A DNA stretch of 64,000 nucleotides from Brachypterus glaber (taxonomy: Eukaryota; Arthropoda; Insecta; Coleoptera; Kateretidae): positions 30,779,026 through 30,843,025 of the forward strand of contig OY294048.1 of NCBI GenBank assembly GCA_958510825.1, written 5' to 3'. This document shows positions 40,919 through 53,074 of this stretch, piece by piece. How positions within the stretch are numbered: position 1 is the stretch's first letter; each line of letters starts with the position of its first letter. The notes under the pieces are model-generated. The model was not told the origin of the DNA and searched no databases. It worked only from the letters and a program-made list of their open reading frames with translations. The position numbers were made by a program, and so were the translations under genes.

Positions 40919-42318
40919 CACTGGTGGACAAAAAAAAACATATCTCTCAATTTTGTATAACATTTTCGATTAACCTTTTGATGCTGAACACGAATTTAAC
41001 CTCCGTTTGTTGCCATCAAGTCAGGGTTCTGAGATAAATGATACTGATTAAAAAAAATATTAAATATCATTATTTTCAGCCCTAAACTAATTTTTTCTAG
41101 AAACATTATATATCCAAAAGATGCAGTTTTTTACGCAGATTTTAAAAATATTCTGTTTTTTTAGATATCTTTAACGGGTTTCAAAAAAAGTGAAAAAAAA
41201 CATTTTTTAAATGACCATTACTCAATTAATACTAAAGCTTTTAAATAGTTTAATAGGTCAATTTATTTGGTATTCAATACTTATTAATACTATGAAAACA
41301 GATTTGAATTCAAAAATTTCTTTCCCGAGATATAAGGGAAAACCAAACCCTTATTTTTAAAGTTGGAATAAGACGCTTTTTTGTGATTTTCAACAAAGTA
41401 ATAAGTAATATAGACGTATTTCAACATATATAAAAAAAACTAGCATTGGCAATAAAAGGTAAAGCAGAAAGGAAAGCTAAGAAAGGTTGAAACATTATTT
41501 CTCTTACCCCCCAGAATCTCTAGGTCTTCGAGGAAAATCTTCTAAAAATCTGAAACAAAAAGGTTATATTTCGTGATTTTATTTATTAATATAAACCTTC
41601 TTAGGCGAATCAAAATAAGGTACAAAAATATTAATTTTAGGTGTCAAAATATATACATTGTTTTTTGTGTGTACAAAAACTCTTTGACTTTGCCGATAAA
41701 ATTTAAAAAATAATGGAATTTTTGATTTAAAATTAGTTGATTGAGTATTTCTTACTGTGACTTTTAAAAACAATATGAAAGCATCTAGAATTAAATGTTA
41801 AAATAAAAGCTTTTTTTCCAGTTACTTTTTTAAATATCACCGAAAAAGCTTGTTTTTCAAACTTTAAAAGGAAAGGTGTGGTTTTCCATTATATCCTGGA
41901 AAAAAAATTGTTGAATTCAAATCTGTTTTCACAGAATTAAAAAACAAATAAATTGAGTTATTAAACAAATTAAAAGCTTTAGTATTAACTGAGTAACGGG
42001 CATTTGAAAAATGTTTAACTTTTTTTTTAGTTTTTTGCACTTTTTTTTTTTAAACCGGTAAAAATATCTAAAAAAACAAAACATTTTTAAAATCTGCGTA
42101 AAAAACTGCATCTTTTAGATAAAAAGTGTTCCTAGAAAAATTAAATATAGATATATAATATTTTTTTTTCAAAAAATCAGTAGCATTTATCTCAGAAATC
42201 TCAGAACCCTAACCTGATGGCAACAAATTGAGGTTAAATACGTGTTCAGCATCAAAAAGTTAATCGAAAATGATATATCAGACAAAATTGAGAGATATGT
42301 TTTTTTTGTCGACCGGTG
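40919..42318. mobile_element. 1.4-kb CAC...GTG palindrome with 3-bp TAA duplication
   Basis: CACTGGTGGACAAAAAAAAA and its inverted partner GTCGACCGGTG at 42318 begin arms of about 580 bp, which match with moderate divergence ('CATATCTCTCAATTTTGT', 'AACGGAGGTTAAATTCGTGTT' in complement, 'GATGCAGTTTTTTACGCAGAT', 'ACAGATTTGAATTCAA'). TAA lies at 40916-40918 and 42319-42321. CAC termini and a 3-bp TWA target suggest a Chapaev3/CMC-type non-autonomous element; no transposase is present to confirm it. Confidence 0.78.
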
Positions 42319-42939
42319 TAACAGGCGCTATATCTGGCCGAGCCCTATGCCGTCGCTAAACCCTAGGTCCCTAGCATAAAAGTCCAAAGGCCCAACTATC
42401 TTCCTCTTCCGCCACTTACTGGCTATAACTGTGGTCCAGAGCTAAGGAATCGTCTCGGGTTGCTTTCAGTGGAGGCCGGGGATGGCGTTTGGGTAGGAAG
42501 AAAAAAAAATGTCACTTACCTTCAAAGTTCAAACTCCAATCTTGAAAGGAGTCCAAAACACTTGAAAAATGACTCGAAAAAAAATATTTATTTTATTTAT
42601 ATAGACCAAAATCGGTAAATAGGAGCACCCTATAATTAACATAATTAACAGGCCCCCTACCTACAGATTTCGAAAAAAATCGATTTTAGCCAGTGACACT
42701 CTTATTGGGCAAAACTGTAGACTAGGCCAGGCCGATTTTTTTTTCTGGAAAATCCAGGATGAATGGTAAAAAAGTTTTAGTATGTTTAGAGCAATTTTGT
42801 AATTACACAAAAACCTTAACAATGAAATTTTTAAGAATAGAAAAGTAATTTAGGACAATAAAGGAACATTCGTAAATTGTTTTATCCCTATACAAAATAT
42901 AGGCTTTTTGTAGGGGCTGAAAAAGTCAAAAAATGATCC
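42319..42939. other. Gene-less stretch with a G/C-richer patch
   Basis: 42330-42500 is clearly richer in G/C than its surroundings (CCGAGCCCTATGCCGTCGC and similar). It may be a LINE or SINE fragment, but I recognise no frame or promoter box. Confidence 0.35.
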
Positions 42940-43460
42940 TTTAAAGGGTTATATACATATCTGGCTCGGGAAAATTAAGGATTTTTTTTAGGTATGTAAT
43001 CACAACTTTATTTGAACGACCTATAAAATATCAACTAGTTCTTGAAGGGATTTTTATTTGAACGAAAATTTATACTTTTACCGGCAGGAAAACTCAATTT
43101 TAGGAACATCGAAAATCGATTTTTTAGGAAAATCATTGCCATTTCTGTAATTTTTCTTTTTTTTTCGAAACCCTTAGTTCACGAACTAGATATTGTAATT
43201 AGAAACAATACCTAAAAATTTCAGATTGATTGGTAAATTGGTTTTCGAGAAATTGTGATCACCGCAAACGATAGGCGTTTCGGGGCAAGGACCATGAATT
43301 CCACAATTTTCCGAACTTTCCAATAAAAAAAATTCACAAACACATCGATCGAAACATATACTATTTGATATTTTGTAGCTCGTTCGAATAAAGTTGTAAT
43401 TACATACCTGAAAAAATCCTGAATTTTTCCTAGCCAGAAGGTATATAACCCCTTAAGCTA
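42940..43460. repeat. Inverted repeat of about 520 bp
   Basis: GGGTTATATACATATCTGGCT...TTTAGGTATGTAATCACAACT...GAACGACCTATAAAATATC at the left is matched inverted at the right (TTTGATATTTTGTAGCTCG...CCAGAAGGTATATAACCCC). Arms about 100 bp, then a diverged middle. The CTAT-flanked palindrome starts 30 bp further on. Confidence 0.65.
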
Positions 43461-43493
43461 ATATAGGTCAAAAAACTGGTACTTATGACCTAT

Positions 43494-45166
43494 CACGGTT
43501 CGCAAAAAAGGTCAAATAAAATAAAAAATTGCCCAAGAACTTTGAAAATAAAATTTGATTCCTGGCCCTTTCCTTAAATAGGAAAACAAAAATTAAAAAA
43601 TTTCAACGACAAATTTTTTTTTGTCGTACTTTTTTGTTTTGAGTATTATAAAATAGATACACGCTGATTTATAATTTTACCAATTCGCCAATATTTGCTA
43701 CAGTTTACTTTTTCTGCTTAAACTTTTTACCTGTAACTCAAAAATTAAATTTTAAATAATATCTAACAAATAGGACCCCCTTGGGGGGCCTTAAAGAGGA
43801 CAAAAGCCTAAATTTTCCTGGGTTTATCTTGTATGCTCTATTTATATACCAATATAATCTATTCTAGTAGTATATTAAACATTTTTTTTAAATAGGGGGG
43901 TTTGGGGGGTCTCGAGCCAATTTTCAGATTTTTTTTTTAGAATTGTAATGTACAAAAAATATTATAATATTATAAATATTTTCTAGATATTGTAAAAGAG
44001 TGTTTAAAATTTCGGTTTGGGGGTTAATTATTATATAATATTATTATTATATATTAATATAAAAAAGATATATAATAATAATATTATTATGTACGCGTAC
44101 GTGCCAAATTTGGTTTATATTTCTCCTGAAAGTTGTTAAAGAATTCTGTTATAAGAGACTTACTATATCTAATAATTATACATACATAATTATGTACATA
44201 ATTTTTCTATAATACATTATGCCTAAAATTTTAAAATCTCTACGTTCGGCTTAAAGAAAATATATCAGACGATCGGAAGTAAAAGAAAAAACATTTTAAA
44301 ACTTACTTTACAAATCAATTTTTTTTTAAAGGTTTGAAGGGATTTTTTAATTCCAGAGGAAAGGCAATAAAATAATAGCAAATTAAAGTAATAAGTTGAA
44401 ATTATATTTTGTATTGAACAAAATTGAAATATAAAAGTACAGAAAAAATAAAAGCAAAAATATTTTATTTTCTAAAGCTGGGTAAATAAACATAATAAAA
44501 ATTTAACGCAAACTATATGATAAACTATAACATTAAAAAAATAATAAATAATATTTAATAGTAATTATATATGACAGTTGTTATAAAAAATTTAAAAATT
44601 CAATTATAATATGTATAATTATTATATATAATCTCTTATAAGAGACTTCTTTAACAACTTTCAGGAAAAATATAAACCAAATTTGGCGGCACGTACGCGT
44701 ACATAATAATATTATTATTATATATCTTTTTTATATTAATATATATTAATAATATATAATAATATAATATATATTATATAATAATTAACCCCCAAACCGA
44801 CATTTTAAATACTCTTTTACAAGATAAACCGAGGAAAATTAAAAAATTTATGCTTTCGTCCTCTTTAAGGCCCCCAAGGGGGTCCTATTTGTTAGATATT
44901 ATTTAAAATTTAATTTTTGAGTTACAGGTAAAAAGTTTAAGCAGAAAAAAGTAAACTGTAGCAAATATTGGCCAATTGGTAAAATTATAAATCAGCGTGT
45001 ATCTATTTTATAATACTCAAAACAAAAAAGTGCGACAAAAAAAAATTTGTCGTTGAAATTTTTTAATTTTTGTTTTTCCTATTTAAGGAAAGGGCCAGGA
45101 ATCAAATTTTATTTTCAAAGTTCTTGGGCAATTTTTTATTTTATTTGACCTTTTTTGCGAACCGTG
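43494..45166. mobile_element. 1.67-kb CAC...GTG palindrome with 4-bp CTAT duplication
   Basis: CACGGTTCGCAAAAAAGGTC at 43494 and its inverted partner GACCTTTTTTGCGAACCGTG at 45166 are perfect. The arms match almost without gaps for more than 600 bp ('GCCCAAGAACTTTGAAAAT', 'CGCTGATTTATAATTTTACC', 'GGACCCCCTTGGGG', 'ATGTACGCGTACGTGCC'). CTAT lies at 43490-43493 and 45167-45170. CAC ends with a 4-bp duplication fit the Chapaev group. The centre (44200-44600) is unstructured AT-rich sequence. High arm identity implies a young element. Confidence 0.85.
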
Positions 45167-45304
45167 CTATACCGATAAGCCATAAATATAAAATAAAAAT
45201 GCTTATACGCCCCTATGTTATGAAGCCATTGATATTATTCATCCAAAAACTAAAAAAAAAAATAGCTTCATTTGCCTCTCAGCGTGACCATTCACAAATA
45301 ATAT

Positions 45305-45490
45305 AATCTAAGATTCCTAAAAGAAGCTGTTCCCCTTAAAAGTATAACTTAATCGGAAACAGAAAATCAATCAGTCGAGATTCATTTAGAAGGTCTGATC
45401 TATATAAAAACAAGGAAAACAAAAAAAAAACGTTTAGATCCAATATTCTGAAATAAATTTTTACTAACCATTTGTTAATTAATCTCATCT
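45305..45490 (+). repeat. Dispersed repeat family D, copy 2
   Basis: Collinear with 33150-33350, about 75-80% alike by eye. Confidence 0.6.
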
Positions 45491-45648
45491 ATAGACAAGA
45501 AAACAGAGTTTATTCTAGCGGGCAGCAAGTCAGTTGTAAAATTATAATGGATAGGCATTGAACTCAGGGGTAGTAGGTTTTATATTTTATTCAAAATTAT
45601 TTAGAGATAAGCTAATTACAGGATTAAGTAAAAGTTGGAAAATTAATT

Positions 45649-45744
45649 CTGTAACTTGGTTCTAAAAGGGCCAATGTCACTTTGTCAATAGCAGCGTTTT
45701 CAAAATATTACATCAAAGTTGACCCTTTTAGAACCAAGCCACAG
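45649..45744. mobile_element. 96-bp MITE with AATT duplication
   Basis: CTGTAACTTGGTTCTAAAAG is inverted at the right (CTTTTAGAACCAAGCCACAG). AATT lies at 45645-45648 and 45745-45748, and the uninterrupted family C copy (31395-31412, complement) has a single AATT at this point. A very small non-autonomous element; superfamily unknown. Confidence 0.8.
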
Positions 45745-45786
45745 AATTATTGTTAAATTCAACCATCTAAAAGTTTTAAATCTTTT

Positions 45787-46049
45787 CAGGGCCGTAACCA
45801 GAAAAAAAATCTAGGGGGGTTCAGCCCCCAGGGTGGCACCCTCAAAAAAACAGCTTTGTCCCAGACGGTTTCAACCAAGCCCCTATAAAAAAAATTGGGG
45901 CCAAAAAAAATACTTTCGTGAAAAAAAGCTTTGTCCCTGACGGTTTCTACCAAACTTGGCGCCCCTGCAAAAAGCCCAAAGATAGGCGACTTACTTAAAA
46001 AATACCAGGGGGGGCTTAGCTCCCCCTGGCCCCCCTAGTTATGGCCCTG
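45787..46049. mobile_element. hAT-like MITE, 263 bp
   Basis: CAGGGCCGTAACCAGA and its inverted partner TAGTTATGGCCCTG close the unit; the 8 bp on each side (AATCTTTT, AATTTTTT) differ at one position. It is an inverted relative of 24802-25202 and shares 'GCTTTGTCCCTGACGGTTTC' and 'CCAAACTTGGCGCCCCTGC' with the complement of that copy. Confidence 0.78.
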
Positions 46050-46204
46050 AATTTTTTGATTTTATTTCCTTGGTCGGAAAGTGTCTTGTGACTAACTTCA
46101 CATAGCACAGTGGGCCAGGAAAAAAAAACAGGGATAAAATTCTAAATTTTTGCATACGACTATTTTTGATAACGCTGATTTAGAATAAAATAAAGGAAAA
46201 ATAA

Positions 46205-46360
46205 AAAAATCTGCGCCATTAGGGTGGACCAAAATTTTATGTTCATTTTCGATCTTTCTGTCTGTCTGTCAAATGGCTTCTTTTGATTATGTTGACGTAG
46301 ACCAATGTCAATAACTTAAAAATTAAAAATGGGGGAGTCAATATGAAGCATAGGTTTTTC
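46205..46360 (+). mobile_element. Half copy of the 13-kb foldback element
   Basis: CATTAGGGTGGACCAAAATTTT, then 'ATGGCTTCTTTTG' and 'GTAGACCAATGTC', correspond to 12960-13060. No mate for the end is seen. Confidence 0.5.
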
Positions 46361-46569
46361 AAACTTAACTGTATTTGCACGAAATTAGGGCTAATTTTTT
46401 TTACAAAGTCATAATTGTTGGAGAAATACTTAAAATTAAAGCATTTAATTTGAAAAACATATGATCAACCCTAAAAATACATTATTTTCTTAAAAATCTT
46501 TATTTCAAGTTCTTAAGCCATGTGTAAAATAAACTAATTTTTTTAATCATAACTTTGTAATTTATATGT

Positions 46570-46802
<233 letters not shown>

Positions 46803-47445
46803 ATATACTTAGTTATACTCAGGTATGTCTAAAAATATATTACATAATTATGTAATTATAATTAATAGTGTCTGTATTGTAAAATAAAGGTCCTTGAAAC
46901 GTGAAAATAGTAACTATCAGTTTAACATAAATATAAAAAAGGCACCATGTCTCACGTCTCCCTTTCCATGCACATTTTTTTACCTATAGTCATATTATTC
47001 TACGGAAAAAAATTGATTGACTTTGCTAATAACGGAAAAAATTATTAAAGTTTTTTTAAATTCGTATTTTTTGCATAGATGTTTACAACAAGTTTAATGG
47101 AAATCTAATAATTTTGGCTTTCATCAGTACTCCAATTGCCATCATCGTCACTGTCATTATCGTCCCTGGCATCATCAGTACTTGGATTCATTTCCAAAAG
47201 GCAATAATAAATAAATATACAAGTTTGATTTGGACTTTTCATACCATGGTTCTATCAAATTTCATTGACTGTTTGTTAAGAATTTTGTTCCACAAAAAAA
47301 TTAGTCAAATTTTTATTCCTCCTGAAAAATCAAGTCAATGGACTTTTTACTATTTCTTTAAGAGAAAGGGTTGTGATTAATTTATTTTGTGACCTGTAGA
47401 TTTTCTTTTTCAATATTTTATCAAGCATTTCATGTACCTGGACTT
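46803..47445. other. Gene-less stretch with a short acidic-coding patch
   Basis: Nothing recognised as a gene. On the minus strand at about 47120-47200 a short frame is rich in Asp/Ser ('DDNDSDDDGN'). It is too short and isolated to call. Confidence 0.35.
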
Positions 47446-48411
47446 CAGAGCCGTAGCCATGAAGGGAATTTAGGGTGAACACGCCCCAATTGCATAGAAA
47501 AAATTTATAATTCTTCAATCAAAAAGTTGGAACAAATGGAGTTGATGAGCTTTATTTTGGTCATCACTTGTTTTTCTGAAAAAAATAGTTGGTAGTTCTT
47601 TAATAGAAAAGTTGGAAAAATTGAACTGTAACCTCTTAATAAATTACCTTGGCTACGGCCATAGACAAAGAACATAGTTGAGCTGTCATCTCAAGGCCAT
47701 ATACAAATTTACGATCCGCCATTTTGATTATAACTTAACCGGGAAATTTAAATTAATGCCTAAAATGTACATAAACGACATAACCTCACTTATCATCTAC
47801 AGTGCAGATAAAATATGCTCATAAAAAAGTTACATAGGCTATCGTGCAGTGCAATGAAGATTAAAATTTTTCATTTATAATACTGTGTAGGACTGTCCTA
47901 CTAGGACATACACTCCAGTGTGTAGTCAAGTCATGTCATTTATTTATACTCGTACATCATGTAAGCATGAAAAAACCTAAAACATTTTAACTAAAAACTG
48001 TTAAACTAAGCCAGAATTTAGAAACCAGGTACATTGCACGCTTTTAAAATATCTGCTATGGTAGATTTTTCATTTTTTTTTTCAATCTTTTTTCACTCGA
48101 TATTTGACATTATTACTACCATTACTATGTACTATTAAACCACTACCTCATTAATTCATAAACACTGTACAATGTATTTTATTTAGTTTAATGAAAAAAA
48201 AATCTAATATTAATATGCAATTTTACAACGACAAAAATAAACTTTTACTGAGTACTGAAGTGAGATGAAAAGTCACATCTCTAACAAAGAAAATAATGTT
48301 AAACCTTGTTACCAACATAAAGTATATATTTTTTTACACATTTAGTCGGGACGCAGAAGTATGCGTCAAAAATCATTCTAGTTTGTTATTTTGTCTATGG
48401 CTACGGCTCTG
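47446..48411. mobile_element. hAT-like element with CAGAGCCGTAGCC ends
   Basis: CAGAGCCGTAGCCATG at 47446 and CATGGCTACGGCTCTG-like ATGGCTACGGCTCTG ending at 48411 are inverted. The 8-bp flanks CTGGACTT and CTGGATAA agree at five positions, so the duplication is only suggestive. A second inward-facing end (TTGGCTACGGCCAT) at 47650 could mark a shorter 215-bp element nested at the left. No coding frame. Confidence 0.6.
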
Positions 48412-49659
48412 CTGGATAAAGTTTTAAGCCTTGCAAGGTAACTGTTTGATTACAGTAGTTTAAAGACAAGGCAAATTTATAACAGAAATTATAAAAACAT
48501 ATTTAAAAATGACGTTCTAAAGTTATTGTGTTCATAATTTTTTCGAAAGACCAACAAACAGAAATAGCTTTGTTTTTGTGAGAAACATGATCCCCTACTG
48601 AGAAAGTCTCAATATCGTAAAAGACAACAAAACTTAAGATTAGATTGTGAAGTAGCGTAACAAATAGAAAAGACTAATACAAGATAACAAGTCTTTTTAG
48701 GAGGAATTCGATCTCTTATTAGATTGAAAATGTTGGTTTTCAAGTAATTAAGACTTGTTTGGATGTACTCTGTCTATTGACAAAGGATTAAAAGTTTCTT
48801 AGATAATATTCTTTAGATTTTTTTTGTAATGTATCCTGAATGTCTGTTACAGTTATAATATAACCTTAAAAGGTTATATTAAAAATAATTGTATGACGAA
48901 TCAAATGGTATATATGTACAGTAAAAGCTCAAAGTTTGGTTAATCCTAGGATTGACGTGTTAAACCTACTAAAAAGTACTTTGTTAATAGATATAAACGT
49001 CAACATGAAGTTTTTTATAAACCAATATATAATGGAAAATCATAAGGTTAACCGTTATGACGTGGTAGAAGTTCGAAATTATATAGACTATTTTACAAAC
49101 AATATATAGGCCAATCAAAACCTTGCATTTTTAGTTTCTTGACCAATCAGATCAAAATGAATCTGATAATTTTTGCACAAGTGCAATTATCACTTGGTTA
49201 CTATGGAAACAAGAAACTGACATCTTAATAAATGTTACATTTTTGCAAAATGTATTTTTAATTTGTGAAGCTTTCCTTGATTTATTTTTTTTGATAAGCA
49301 ATATAAATGCTTATTTTATCACGAAACCATCCTAGGTATAAACCCTAGTTAATTTCAGATAATATATTACATTTTATGCACATTCCATCTTAAAAGCTTT
49401 AAATCACTGATATTCATAAATTTTCATTTAGTTAATTGAATCTTGGTATTAAAAATAGGCCACTAAAAACTAATTTAAACACTTATTTATTAAAAACATG
49501 TTTGCAGTAAAGAAGTAAATAATTTGCTTCTTTTAAATTACGGAAATCAAAACATTAAATGACTGCGCTGGTACCAGTACAGCTTTGCCAAACTTTATTA
49601 GAAACAATAGCAAATTATTTTTTTACGGGTGGAAACACCCGTTATTTTATTTCTTTTTA
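48412..49659. other. Gene-less stretch
   Basis: No gene. Contains the promoter-like block described at 49060-49195; the rest is AT-rich without recognised structure. Confidence 0.35.
49085..49195 (+). promoter_or_regulatory. Paired CCAAT boxes and palindrome, copy 1
   Basis: Contains ACTATTTTACAAAC, a first CCAATCA at 49111, a second CCAATCAGAT at 49142 and the near-palindrome GATAATTTTTGCAC/GTGCAATTATC. The same order recurs at 62785-62900. It is likely a conserved part of a transposon promoter; no gene follows. Confidence 0.4.
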
Positions 49660-50160
49660 GTTGAAAACTAAACTTTTTAAACAAAAACAGCAATGATCTT
49701 TATTTAAATGCTAAAATATATGGTAACAACTATTTTATTGGAATAATCTCAACCATAAAATATCCCTTAAGCTAAGTTTAGACTTGGCAACATTCGCGAA
49801 TAAGTGAACATCGTGGATTTATAAAGCGCGGAAAATTTGAGATTTAAATTTTTAATTATAGTTGTAAAGTAATATTGTTGCTAAATTTTTAATTTAAATA
49901 TGAAACAACATTAAACATTGTAAAATTATATACTTCCTTATTTTGTTTGTAAAATAGTCTTTCAAAATACCATTCGTGCATGTTGAATACATCATTTTTT
50001 TACAGTATATAAAAAAAGATTTTGCTTAAGGAAATTGTTTTCGTGCATTTTTTGTGTTACAAAATTCCGAGACATCGGGACAAGCAAAATATTTTTTTAA
50101 TACAGTAAAATAATTATCGATAATTCAACATACACTTATGATACTACTACTGAAAATATA
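49660..50160 (-). repeat. Dispersed repeat family E, uninterrupted copy
   Basis: It is the reverse complement of 34900-35125 joined directly to 40527-40790. The junction reads GGAAGTATATAATTTTAC in complement, with no insertion, which gives the empty site for the foldback element at 35.1-40.5 kb. Confidence 0.85.
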
Positions 50161-51413
50161 ACTGAATCTTGAAATTTACCTTTTAATTTTACGATGACGA
50201 CGTAATGTCCTAGAATCAAGTTTTAAAATTACAATATTATCTTAAAATTACGGTATAAAATTAAGCAAAATTTTACAATTTTCTTTTAATATTCTCGGTA
50301 CTTAAATTGCAGGAAGTAATTTTTATAGTGAATGGGAAGTTAATATGTTTTACTTTCCTAAAGCAAATTATTGCGTTAGTAAAGTAGTATATTGTTTTAC
50401 TAAGAGGAAAAGTGAAGCTTTTTTTACTAGTCTGTAGAATTTACGGACGGCGCGAAGCGATTTCGATGGTAACTTGTGTAATGTAGCATTTGCAATTTCG
50501 GAGAGATTGATGATGCATGATGATGCATAAACCATATATTCTTCTTTAATCATGAAAATGATCATTTTTAATTAATTTCACACAAGGTTTTTGCACAGAA
50601 TCCGCCTTCCGCCTCATCGATAATTCCGAGATTGGAAATTTTTATGCAGCAAAAAAAACTTTTTTTCCCATAAGATTTACTAAATATCGTGTTTAAATGT
50701 TTTATATGATTAAATATTTTCTAAATGTTTTTTCAGTTTACTATTTATTAGGTTTATATGGATTCCGGAGGCAAACGACACCATGTAACAAAAACGTAAT
50801 TTTAGGAGAGCAAGTTTTCGATTCTTTTGTAACATTAAATGCATGTTATAGGGGCTCTCCATTAATTTTGTAAAAAAGAAGGAATATTAACATAAAAATT
50901 ACTATCTTGGAGTGACTTCTTGCTTCTGCAGATCAAGAACCTTTATATTTGCTAGTTTTCTATTTCTTCCAGCTTAATATAACAGCAGTTACTGTTATTT
51001 AACATTATTCGCATTCACGCGTTATCTGTAATAACTTATTAGAGACTACTAATAAACTTAAAGAAAAACTGACAATATGTCAAATTATTCTAACCACTTT
51101 CTTAAAATCTTACTTAAACTATAAAATAATTAATATAATTGACATTTTGGCATATTTAAAACTTGCATTTTTTGTGGGTCCAACTGTACAATAAAATAAC
51201 AAACCTTTCAACCAAAGATCTATTTACTGTACTCAATATTTCAAATATATTTGAAATATATATATCTACTAACAATTTCTTACAGTTTCTTTACAAAATA
51301 TTACAAAACTAAAAAAATATTCTAATCCACTTTTAAAAAAATCGAATACCCAACGAATGTTTGGTTTGGACTTTTATCAATAAAAATATATAATTCTCTC
51401 CCAGATGATTTTA
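50161..51413. other. Gene-less stretch
   Basis: AT-rich, no supported frames or repeats; the short frame at 50368-50565 has no recognisable domain. Confidence 0.35.
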
Positions 51414-51770
51414 GGTTTTGGCTACCCCTCCTAATATACTCCCTATTAGGGGGTAGCCAAAATATGAAATCTCTATAATCTATAATAACCCGAGAACCGG
51501 GGTACGAAGTGTATGAATTTTGGTACAATTTGCGTTACGTAATACTTGAACGTTCCCTTTTATAATAATAATAAATTTAATAAAGAAATTAAAATTAATT
51601 CAAAGTTCAATCCCTCAATTTGTAAAAAAAAATATTATATAACTAGTACTCAACGAATGTTAACCTATTTATCAATAAAAATGTATAGCTCTCACTTAGA
51701 TTATAACGAAATTAAACTTATTCAATGTTCAATCCTTGTTTTCCTTAGTTTATAATATATAAATTATATT
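51340..51770 (+). repeat. Diverged direct duplication
   Basis: 'CAACGAATGTT' followed by 'TTATCAATAAAAAT.TATA' and 'TCTC' occurs at 51351 and again at 51650, and 'TTCAA.GTTCAATCC' at 51598 and 51722. The units are about 300 and 125 bp apart. Confidence 0.5.
51414..51462. repeat. Perfect hairpin around a 'CTACCCC' arm
   Basis: TTTTGGCTACCCCTCCTAAT pairs with ATTAGGGGGTAGCCAAAA around a short loop (ATACTCCCT). One mismatch. Confidence 0.75.
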
Positions 51771-53074
51771 TAAATTAAATTCATTATGCAATCAACACAC
51801 AAGATTAATCTTTGTTGATAGCATTTAAATTATTACTGCATATTGTGTGTTACTTAAAATATATATGCAATTGTACGTATTTTTATTTAAGTAAGTGTTA
51901 TAGTTACTGTTACTGTTACTGTTACAAAAAAAGGATGTATTGTATTAATTAACCTCAGGACCAAACCCAATTTTAGTTTTATCAATGCTTTTTATATTTA
52001 TAATGAGGTGGACTAAAAAAACAGCTCTGCATATTTTTTTATCAAATTAGTACAAGCATAACGGTAAATGATTTTAAATTATTAATAATATTAATAATTG
52101 AATATTATTTGATTATTTATTTAAATGTTTAAAAGAATAAGGGTAATTATTTAAAACTATTAAAAACTAAAGTTTATTTATTTATTTATTTGTTTATTGT
52201 CGTTTTTGATACCTATTAATAGGTAGTTTATCTCATAATAGACAGTTTATAAAACAAAAGTTTTGCAGGTGCTTCAAACTTAATCAAACCATTCTTTATA
52301 ATTCCTTCGATCTATGTTTCATACCATCTTTCCACCACCATTTCAGCAAAAGTAAATAAAAGTACTTTGTGTCAAACTGTATCTGTAGTTCAAGTTGTTA
52401 ATAAAATTAGTACATTATATTTTTTTAAATGCTTTATAAAGCATTAAATTTACTTACCGGTTACCTGCTTTGTAGAAACTATAGTTATATATAAAAATGC
52501 TATTGGCAGCGTTTTTTAGGTTTCGTCCGAAGCCTGGCCTGGAAATGATAACATTCTGGCGAATCTTGCAAAAAAACTAAACTAAAAAATAACCGAGTTC
52601 TTATCGTAAAATTCAATTAGAGCAAATCTTCTAAAAGTCTCGTTGCCATTGCCGGGCTTTCCCGGTTTAAATTGTTACCTAATTGGATCCATGCACAATT
52701 TTATATTTTCCAGTTTTATTCAGATAGCAAAATTTTCATGTCCAGCACAGCATTTTTATAATGGGGACCTGCTATGACTACTCGTTTGTTACTGGAAGTA
52801 TTTTATCACGAAAAAAGGAAAAACGAGGGCCTTGTTACGAGGCGTATTCACAGTGGAAAAATTGACACATCGGTAAAATGATCCTTACACAGTTAATTTT
52901 TAGCGAGTTTTTTTTTTGTAAAATATTTAATAATTATTTCTTTATTTTTATTGCATTTTTATATTTTAATTCATGTTTACGGATTGTAATTTATATAAGT
53001 AAGTCCATAATGTATTAATTTTTTATTTGAATTGTTCTATATTATGTATATGATTGATTGGAATAAATAAATTA
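51771..53074. other. Gene-less stretch
   Basis: A GTTACT repeat (about four units) at 51902-51925 and a TTTA tract at 52175. No gene recognised. Confidence 0.35.

Larger units (their letters stand above)
45595..46115 (-). repeat. Dispersed repeat family C, inverted copy with two insertions
   Basis: The outer parts match 31310-31440 in reverse complement (TCTAAATAAT...AGCTAATTACA; TTCCTTGGTCGGAAAGT; CTAACTTCACATA). A 96-bp MITE and a hAT-like element interrupt it. Confidence 0.72.

Noticed and set aside
47117..47200. Acidic exon-like patch on the minus strand
   Set aside because: Under 30 codons, no splice context or neighbouring exons that I could identify.
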